From: Cristatella mucedo
Lineage: Eukaryota > Bryozoa > Phylactolaemata > Cristatellidae
NCBI GenBank assembly: GCA_009760855.2
Contig: WPIO01000146.1
Span: 310,001 to 374,000 of the forward strand
DNA: 64,000 nt
Direction: 5' to 3'
Below, in pieces: positions 57,181-64,000 of this stretch. The translations under genes were made by a program, and so were the position numbers. The notes below the pieces were generated by a model, which made no database searches, was not told the DNA's origin, and saw only the letters and a list, made by a program, of their open reading frames with translations. Position 1 is the stretch's first letter; each line of letters starts with the position of its first letter.

Positions 57181-57689
57181 TTCATTTACGTCATGAGCAA
57201 AGTGCCTGTATTCCTGTAAGCGCTGATTATAAGCTCTTCTAGCGCCTTATGATGCTTCATTTGGCTCAATACATTCTTCCCAGATTGAATCTTATTTATA
57301 TCCTCACTTGAATTCACCGTGCCATAAGAACTTACTAGTAGTTTCAACCGAGTGATCTCTATACTCAACCCGAGCTCATATCATGCATCAGCCTGCCGGA
57401 TACATAGTATTTAGCACCGTGGCACTGAGTTCTGTAGCTAAATCAGTTGAGCGGTGGATGAATGAAGTAGTGTGGCATTATAAGTGGTTAGAGAGTAGAA
57501 AGGAAAATATGCTAATGCAGGAGTCACATTTAGCTTCAAAACTTTGAAAATGACTTGTATGATCTAGGATCGGAATATTCTGATACTGAAGTATTTATTT
57601 TAGGGAATAGTACCACTTGTGCATTTTCCCGAGGACTGAATGCCACAAGAAAGCTGAAACCGATGCAGGAATTACTGTGGGCATGAGGT
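57181..57689. other. Unassigned DNA
   Basis: Short frames only; nothing recognised. Confidence 0.4.
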
Positions 57690-58610
57690 CACCCAGCCAC
57701 GCCGAACTTTTTAGATCAGAGCAAACTTTGGCTTTAGTCTTCTAATAGGTGATGCAATTGAATGACCATCACCACGAGCTCAAAATTTAGGTGTCGTTTT
57801 GGACAGGAGCCTAAATTTTAAAAGCATCCTTCAGAAGACTGCTTCTACCGCTAGCCAACAAGTCCGATTCGTATCTAAGATTAGGAGCTGACTTCCGTAG
57901 TGGCTTACAAAAAATTTAAATAGCTCCTTAGTTCTGTCTAGGCTATATTATTGTTGTTGCCTTTCGCAAAGCAACTAGGTCATTGCAGCTGGCTATGAAT
58001 ATGGCTGCAAGGCTAGTTTTCAAGACGCGCCTCCTTTTCTAAAAGAGCTAGGATGACTGCCTGTGGATCAACGGATGCAGAGCTAAGTTTTTACGGTGAC
58101 CCACACAGCCTGCCGCGTCTTGCCTTCTCCATAATTAGCTGAACTGCTGCACCAATTTCAGCCTCTTCGTTCTCTCAGGTCACGGATGGACAATACATTA
58201 GCTGTTCTATTCCTCTGCTTAAAGACCGTTGGCGACAGCAGCTTTAGCTCTGCAGGTCATAGACTGTGGAACTCGCTTCGTTAATTCTAAAGCAACAAAA
58301 ACTATTCACCTGCTGCCGACTCACCCTTTTCAGCGGTCCTGACCTGCTACTTCTATGCTACTCACTACCTTAACTGATCTCATGACTCTGCTATGCTTCC
58401 CACTTTTTCTTTATTGCATGAGACGAAGTCTGTTGGCTACTGAATGCGTGCCGAAAGCCGTTGATTGATCTGAGGGCGCTTTATCAAGTGAATTATTAAT
58501 TATTGTCGATGCTGTGAGTGCGCTACACAAAACTCTCCTGCGTAATACTCACATTGTCTTAATGGCTTTGTGGAGTTACAGACGGCGCTACGTCACATTA
58601 CATTACATCT
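57690..58610 (+). mobile_element. LINE-B copy, RT C-terminus to 3' end
   Basis: Matches the 11300-12195 copy: CTTCTAATAGGTGATGC-type block, AAAGAGCTAGGATGACTGCC, the LRSRMDNTLAVLFLCLKTVG-coding stretch and GDSSFSSAGHRLWNSL, then the 3' UTR ending ACAGACGGCGCTACGTCACA and a TTACATTACAT tail. Interrupted by a 44-bp LINE-A tail at 58461. Frameshifted. Confidence 0.87.
58461..58504 (+). mobile_element. Ultra-short LINE-A tail insertion (about 44 bp)
   Basis: TTGATTGATCTGAGGGCGCT, then TTATCAAGTGAATTATTAAT and TATT, placed between GCCGAAAGCCG and GTCGATGCTGTGAGTGCG of LINE-B, where other copies read AAAGCCGCTTAGGCTGTGAG. Only the 3' arm of the hairpin and the tail are present. Confidence 0.85.
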
Positions 58611-59266
58611 AGTTGAGTATCCACCGACCAACCTAAGCCTTCAAAGCATATTTAGGAGTTACGAGCACACTGATAAGGAATTATTCTAAAAAATGACCAA
58701 ACCTAAATAAATCGTAAAATATATAAGCCAGTCTTTATAGTAAGCTGTCACCTCTATTGGACTGTAGACAAAAAAGTGCTGATTAAAAGTGTTCTGGAAG
58801 TCCAGAATACGCTATAAGCGTCGAGAAGTCATAAAATAGGACACCTAAATAGTATACCTGGAACATATGATGCCTGTCTCAATAAAGCATGACGTAGTTG
58901 AAATGCTGAGTTTTCAGGTCTAGAATTGCACTAAAGAAATTCTATCAGTAGCTACTATATGATATTACGCCACTTGCGATTGGATAGTTAGCAGACGTCC
59001 ACGAATGAAACTGGCAAGTTAGGTATTCAGTTTACATGTCTCTTCAGCTTATTTCAATTGTCCACATGAGTTACAATTATTTAAGTAAAAGCATTACAGT
59101 AAAAATGGTAAAGATTTATGATTAGTGATCCCGCAATAATTTTAGTAATCATTTTAATCTTGATTTATAATTCAATAGTTAAAACACTCTTACGAAAGAA
59201 AAGACCATCTAACAATAAACAGCTTAGCACGGTTAGTATTTAAAAACGCAGCAAACATCAGCTTAC
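58611..59266. other. Unassigned AT-rich DNA
   Basis: No gene or repeat recognised. Probably intron downstream of the Ig exon that follows. Confidence 0.4.
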
Positions 59267-59689
59267 CTCCATTACTGCAAGCCGACACCCCAACCCACGC
59301 CTCGTCTTCGGATTCCAAGGTCGCAGCAGTTCGGTTGTTACCAAAGACTGAGCATTTCATCGTCTTGTTCCAAGTGGTCATGTCAGCATTTTCGTTTGAC
59401 CTCAACGTGAGTTCGAACATTACCGTGAACTTTTTCTGCATTCTACCTTGGGGAATGCTGCATGCAGTCTTCTTAATATTGAGAAACTGGAGACCGATAT
59501 CCGTAAGTTGAAAGGGTTCACCGACAGGGCATATTGCTATGTTTGAGGATTTCCTGTTGAGGCTGTCGAGCACCGCGAGGCTCGTCATTGTGACAAATGT
59601 GCCCTCACTTGATTCGATATTGCAGCTGACATTAAAGGTAGATTTCAGCGGAATGCATTCAGGTACATTTATCGAAACGTTTCTGAAAG
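59267..59689 (-). CDS. Internal exon encoding an Ig-like domain (141 aa)
   Basis: The acceptor is GTTCTTTTAG (an alternative CTTTCAG lies 7 bases on, but would change the phase) and the donor is GGAG|GTAAGC. Length 423 nt, phase 1 at both ends. The 141 residues hold C23 (FNVSCNI) and C113 (MKCSVFG) as the likely Ig pair, plus C12, C54, C77 and a C near the end. The inner pair C54/C77 sits where exon 6604-6957 has C46 or C47 and C68, so the two may be related distal domains. Sequons include N4VS, N20VS, N108KT and NNRT. It would lie N-terminal to the other two Ig exons if they are one gene. No signal-peptide exon was identified upstream. The fold call is moderate because the domain is long and divergent. 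Confidence 0.65.
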
Positions 59690-60264
59690 CTAAAAGAACG
59701 GCAAGGTAATCAGCAATGCCTAAACAGCGATGTGCCGTGAGCCAGGTATAATTATAAAGGTTCAATGGGCAGGATAAAAAAAAGCAGCGTATGGTTTTGG
59801 TTGGGATGCCTGCACCACCATCGGAGCGAATTCTTGTGTGCGTGGGCTGTGCCGCTCTGTGATCGATGTAGCATGGTGACAGTGGCGAAAAGGATGGTCA
59901 GAAGGATCGACGAGAAGGGTGAAGAGAGCTGCACCTCTCAATGCATCATGTGTAGGATAAGTCACTGGTGACGCTAGTCTCGGCAGAGTCTCGGTGCTCG
60001 TTCATGAAAAAGCAACCAAACTGTGATAGCGGTTTTGGCCACTCATTCGGTGGATTTTTTCGTTGGCAAAAGTCGTGCCTTACATTTCTTTACATTCCTA
60101 TGCGTTACGACTGCGGAATGGAGTTCGTCGATTGAGTGCATTTACTGGATACCGTCGCTAAGCTATATCCGGAACAAAATGACTACCTTGCCGTGTAATA
60201 CCCTTGTATTTAAACGGCAGATTATTCGCAGGTTATGAAAGATTAAAGGAGGCAGGTTAAAGTG
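59690..60264. other. Unassigned DNA upstream of the Ig exon
   Basis: Expected to hold intron or 5' exons of the Ig gene. Minus-strand frames with a hydrophobic start exist (59752-59934) but begin at GTG directly after a stop and lack a phase-1 donor, so no exon is called. Confidence 0.4.
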
Positions 60265-60840
60265 ACCGTAGGAATAGTTGGGTGACTAGGGCTACTGACC
60301 CTATGACAATAGGCCTGTACCAACCGGCCTATACGGCAGTAGATCTGTATACCATCTGGTCTGCGACTATTGGATCTACGACAACGAGGCTGTACTAACT
60401 GGCCAATACGATAACTGATCTATGTGTCAAGTTTTAAAAATAATAGAAAGTTTTTAATTACACGATTGATACAAACAATTGAGAATGAATTCATGATTTA
60501 TATTTTATATAGTTATGCAACAGGATGATTAGTAGGACAGTTTTTTCTCTTAAAAGTGTCAACGATATTTATTAAATACTATACAAAATCGATCATAATG
60601 TGACTGTAGCTTCTCAACTAACTATGCGACAAATATGCAACAGCACGAAAAAAGTTAGAAACACCGATACGAACGTAACCTTCATTAGCCCGTCAAACTT
60701 TTTCGGCAAGCCCGTGGTATCTCTTTGCTTTGACTCAGTGATTTATGAATATTTTTACGTTAAAAAATTAGTAACTTCATAAAGTATCAATTCTATTTAT
60801 TTATGCTAGCACACATTCAATCCTTATAATAGTCTATAAC

Positions 60841-60871
<31 letters not shown>

Positions 60872-61054
60872 TACCTAATTTGATCAAATAAAACCGAACT
60901 GCACCAGTTCTATTGATATCACCTATTTCCTATCAAAGGGCCACTTGTCAAAGACCAGTTGTTATACAGATCAATTTTCGTATAGGCCGGCTGGTACAGG
61001 CCAATTGTCGTAGGGAGAGTAGTCACAAGTTTAATCGTCGGTGCACCGTAGGAA
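60265..61054. mobile_element. Non-autonomous inverted-repeat DNA element (770 bp) with 10-bp duplication
   Basis: ACCGTAGGAA occurs at 60265-60274 and 61045-61054, bounding 770 bp. The ends are inverted repeats of about 100-130 bp: the left arm has GGCCTGTACCAACCGGCCTA and TAGATCTGTATACCATCTGG; the complement of the right arm has GGCCTGTACCAGCCGGCCTA and TTGATCTGTATAACAACTGG. Each arm contains degenerate repeats of about 30 bp. The centre is AT-rich with no transposase. A 9-10 bp duplication and long terminal repeats are typical of Mutator-like elements; foldback elements are an alternative. Confidence 0.85.
60846..60872. repeat. Short (AT)n tract
   Basis: About 27 bp of AT dinucleotides in the AT-rich core of the inverted-repeat element. 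Confidence 0.9.
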
Positions 61055-61686
61055 GATAAGGCACAAGCATAGCCCAGCATTTTCTCCCAGTTGCTGCCAC
61101 ACGCATGACGAGTTCTCTAACAAAAAACTCGCATAGCTGAGTCGCCAGATATTTAATTAGCCGACTTAATTTGGTTAGCGTCCAGTATCCTATCTAAACA
61201 TCCCCAAGCAGGATACATTCGTATCCCTTAGAGTCTTTGTAAATATGTGCATCGTGCTGAGCTTACTCGAGGAGTTAAGGTGGAAGCTGCAGGCAGTCTG
61301 CTAGCTTACGTAAACGGCGTTGCCCATTTCGGTCCAAATGGAGCTATATTGCGCCAAGTGAGGCAGGTTTTATTGGTCGCTCTGACAATGGACTTTGCCC
61401 AGACACTGAGGGTCAGCCCAAGTCGGATGTGCAATGGCCATACGACAACCGGGCTTTTCAATTTGACCACGAAGGTGACTTCAATAGATTGGTGATCCGA
61501 GTCATCTGTCTCCGGCTTGTGCCAACAACTTCATCACGAGGTCTGACCGAGAAAAATCATTGAGGAGAACAGACGACTTCTGGGTCGCCGCCATGTTCCC
61601 CATGACTTTGGTACTGCTATTGGCTACGATTGACGGGATATTGAACCTCATGTGGGCAACCACGATAGTTGGCACTGGCTGCTCCA
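61055..61686 (-). other. Possible exon remnants of an unidentified gene
   Basis: Two adjoining minus-strand frames look more protein-like than chance. One (about 61673-61505) reads TIVVAHMRFNIPSIVANSST and KSSVLLNDFSRSDLVMKLLA before a stop. The other (about 61520-61315) contains DSDHQSIEVTFVVKL. They are in different frames. The plus strand also has an 82-codon frame here (61247-61495), so coding strand and reality are uncertain. No family recognised. Confidence 0.2.
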
Positions 61687-62097
61687 GTAATGTAATGTAA
61701 TGCATCTCCGTCTGTAACTCCACAAAGTCATAAAGACCATGTGGGTGCTACGCAGGAGACTTTTGCAAAGCGCCTTCACAGCCAAACAGCTTTCGGTACG
61801 CATTCGGCAGCCAACAGACTTCGTCTCACTCAACAAATAAAAAGTCGGAAGCATGGCAGAGTCAAGAGAGCAGTTGAGGTAGTGAGCAGCATGGAAGTAC
61901 AGCTCAGGACCGCTGAAAAGGATGAGCCATAGTTGTCAGTAGGAGAGTAGTTATTGTTGCGTAAGAATTGTGGAAGCGAGTTCCACAGTCTAGGACCTGC
62001 AGAGCTAAAGCTTCTGTCGCCAACGGTCTTAAAGCAGAGGAATAGAACAGCTAATTTATTGTCCACACAGGACCTGAGGGCACGAAGGCTGAAACTA
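61687..62097 (-). mobile_element. LINE-B 3' part
   Basis: TAATGTAATGTAATGCATCT terminus, 3' UTR and an open minus frame for the RT C-terminus (FLCFKTVGDRSFSSAGPRLW, NSLPQFLRNNNYSPT). It is 5'-truncated at about 62097, where GAAGGCTGAAACT ends. Close to the 6008-6470 copy. Confidence 0.88.
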
Positions 62098-62294
62098 CAG
62101 TGCTTCCAACAGGCTATCATCATGCAAAAGGCATTAAGAGTGTTTCGATGATGATCAACAATCGTGAGTCTACCTGTACGTCTAATGGTAAGTAAACCTG
62201 TAAGATTGGTGTACGTATAAACGATAAATCTCTTAGGGGTCATTGTTCGGATTGCAATATAATTACTGGATTAACATAATTCTTGAGATGGATG
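62098..62294. other. Unassigned spacer
   Basis: Nothing recognised. Confidence 0.4.
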
Positions 62295-62508
62295 TTATAA
62301 GACTATATTCGCAATAGTAGCTGTAATGGCTTTGCTTACTTCAGTTGCAGAGGAAACTTTCTTCTCACCCATGGCCGTGGCAATGGCGGAAATGATCATC
62401 TTGCCCCTGTCATCTGTTTCACTTGTTGCTATGGTCGAAAGTCCAAGAGAGCTCAAGTCTCGGATGAATAAAATATTATTATTTGTTATATTATCCCAAT
62501 CTTATTTC
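62295..62508 (-). other. Candidate Ser/Thr/Ala-rich exon or remnant
   Basis: Open between stops on the minus strand for about 70 codons, without an ATG at its start: DWDNITNNNILFIRDLSSLG, then TSETDDRGKMIISAIATAMG and KVSSATEVSKAITATIANIV. The alternating helical pattern recalls the stalk (REJ/GAIN-like) regions of large surface proteins, but this is only an impression. No convincing splice sites. A 101-codon plus frame overlaps it. Confidence 0.2.
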
Positions 62509-62730
62509 TCGATGCGGCATGGCATGCGTTATCGCAAGGTACTGCGTATTTTGAAGTTCTTGCAGCAAGCAAACGACACTACTGAATCATCGACGGGGCT
62601 ACAGCAACCGCGTAATTGGGCTCCAGCATGACAGCTAACAGCAGTTATCTCCCGCGCCTGCATTCCCACTACATCCCTCAGCAGGCCGAGAATCGCCCTC
62701 ATACAATCAATCATTTATCAATAAACCGGT

Positions 62731-62761
62731 ATGGCCCATAACCTCCTCTGGGCCATACACT
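62731..62761. repeat. 10-bp inverted repeat, 11-base loop
   Basis: GTATGGCCCA and TGGGCCATAC flank ATAACCTCCTC-like loop sequence. A stable hairpin of unknown role; no U-run or known RNA motif follows. Confidence 0.8.
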
Positions 62762-63060
62762 AGTCTATAGTAACACCTGCACCATGATATAAAGTTCACA
62801 ATTCCCAGCAGTAACACAAGCCTACTGCAAAAGTAACGCGAAATACATATGTAACAGCACACCTTCCGCACCAAGGCAAAGCACTTTTCAACGTGATGGC
62901 GCCGTCACATTTAGCGACCACCAGCTTTCCCCGCAGGAAGGCAGGCTGCCTTAGAGACGCTCGGATGGAGGAGGCACGATGAGCACTTGAGTTTGGCAAC
63001 AAGCAGGCTACGTAAGTCACCACCATTTTCGCCCCGCTGCGGCATCCCTATTATTTTTCC
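62762..63060. other. Unassigned DNA
   Basis: No gene recognised. Confidence 0.4.
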
Positions 63061-64000
63061 GCTTCGCCAGGCGCTAGGTTCGTGCCTCCTTTCTTTACCA
63101 CACGCTTTTTGATCATTTCTTTATTTCCGGCTTTCGTCTTCGCACGCATTCTACAGTCGTCACTTTCCGGAACGCGGCCGCCGCCGCTTCTCAGGCAGAC
63201 GCAGCCATTTCTCCGCTTGCCTTGGGCGTCTCTCGCACGTTCACTGCTGTACCTCGCGAGTCTCATCCGCTAGCTTCTTCTAGGACTAAGGCAACTGCTC
63301 CTTGCGCCACTCTTTTTCTCTGCCTCTTCTGCGTCTTCGCATCCGGCGGCACGGCAAGCATCTTGCATGCCTCTTCGGCCGCTGGTTCCTCTCTAGCAGA
63401 CGCCGTGGCCTCTCTCTCTCTCTCTCTCTCGAGCACGCCTGACGCCTCTCTGGCATCCCAGCAAAATCTCCGGCTAATGCGGCCACTTCTCCGGCAGACG
63501 CTTCCTCTATGATATTCTACGCCGATTCTCCGACCCGCACCGACTTTCAAGCTGTCACCGACTCAGACGGGGGCCGACTCTCTAGCCTGTCCTGAATTTC
63601 TTCCGGCCAGCTGCCTTCTCTCTGCCGCATACACCGGCTTGCTGCTGTACACCTCCGTCTCGCTGCTGTACGCATCTACCTCACTGCTGACCGTCGTATT
63701 CATGACACATCATCGCTGATTCGAAAAGGCCTAGAACGTCGACACCTCTGGCTACACAGTGGCAGCTGGGCAAACCTTTTTTGCCGGCACACCAGCTTCT
63801 GTTCGCTCAAGTTCCTGGTCACTCCTGTCGGCCCATTGAGTTTAACCAGCTTTTACGGCATCAGAGAACATAAGTCGCGCTATGTAATGAACGCCCTCAC
63901 TTGGGCCTCGCCTAGCTTTGTACAATCATCCTGCACGACATGCGGGAAACCGTGGCAAACGTGAAGGCCCCGTCCTGCCGAGAAAAGACAAAGACGCTCA
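63061..64000. other. GC-rich unassigned block, CT-rich centre
   Basis: About 0.9 kb, CpG-containing and richer in GC than most of the window, running to the edge. It includes a short (CT)n at 63411-63430 and about three degenerate copies of a 24-bp CTGCTGTAC(G/A)C unit at 63636-63690. Overlapping frames of 60-96 codons on both strands have no recognised domain. It could be a 5' exon/CpG-island region of a gene beyond the window or another transposon edge. Confidence 0.35.

Noticed and set aside
59752..59934. Signal-peptide-like minus frame just upstream of the first Ig exon
   Set aside because: The frame starts at GTG right after a stop, has no ATG at the hydrophobic start, and no phase-1 donor to join the Ig exon.
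63222..63550. Gene at the right edge
   Set aside because: Both strands open, CT-rich low complexity, no domain; kept only as an unassigned GC-rich block.

Overview
This window is eukaryotic nuclear DNA, almost certainly from an animal. The evidence is three spliced immunoglobulin-like exons with GT-AG borders, many CR1/L2-type non-LTR retrotransposons (LINEs), tRNA-derived SINEs, and long GA, CT and AT microsatellites. I see no operons, bacterial genes, rRNA or functional tRNA genes. The species cannot be fixed from sequence; an aquatic invertebrate is my guess.

The only convincing host genes are on the minus strand. Three exons encode extracellular Ig-like domains: 59267-59689, 6604-6957 and 3669-3965. 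All three start and end in phase 1, so they could be spliced together in that order. If they belong to one gene, about 52 kb of repeat-filled intron separates the first two. No start codon, membrane segment or 3' end was found.

The rest is a transposon graveyard. LINE-A, an L2/CR1-like element with an endonuclease, a reverse transcriptase and an (ATT)n 3' tail, covers roughly 40-45% of the window by hand summation, in both orientations. Two copies are near full length (25007-29548 and 50851-54471) and one 5'-truncated copy looks young (35332-37527). Several copies have other copies inserted inside them, with target-site duplications I could read. LINE-B is a second CR1-like family ending in TTACA-type repeats. 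LINE-C is a GC-rich element that looks R2/NeSL-like and is split in two by a full-length LINE-A. At least two tRNA-derived SINE families occur. One (SINE-2) carries a 3' end resembling the LINE-A terminal hairpin.

Layout: 1-7.1 kb, LINE and SINE fragments around two Ig exons; 7.1-10.9 kb, a GC-rich island, a SINE and a 0.6 kb GA tract; 10.9-13.9 kb, LINE-B copies with an LTR-like insert; 14.1-24 kb, LINE-A copies alternating in strand; 25-29.5 kb, a LINE-A with two nested LINE-A copies; 29.5-40.8 kb, sparser DNA with one young LINE-A; 40.8-46 kb, a dense nest of minus-strand LINE-A; 46.3-49.15 kb, a decayed tandem array of about 168-bp units; 49.15-55.7 kb, LINE-C split by LINE-A; 55.7-64 kb, an Ig exon, LINE-B copies, a 770-bp inverted-repeat element with 10-bp target duplications, and GC-rich unassigned DNA.

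The most interesting signals are the decayed nucleosome-length tandem array, the shared LINE-A/SINE-2 3' hairpin with many 35-105 bp tail-only insertions, the stop codon shared by two independent LINE-A insertions, the inverted-repeat element, and the phase-1 Ig exons. Element names (LINE-A, SINE-1 and so on) are local labels. Borders are read by eye and good to about 10-20 bp unless a duplication fixes them.
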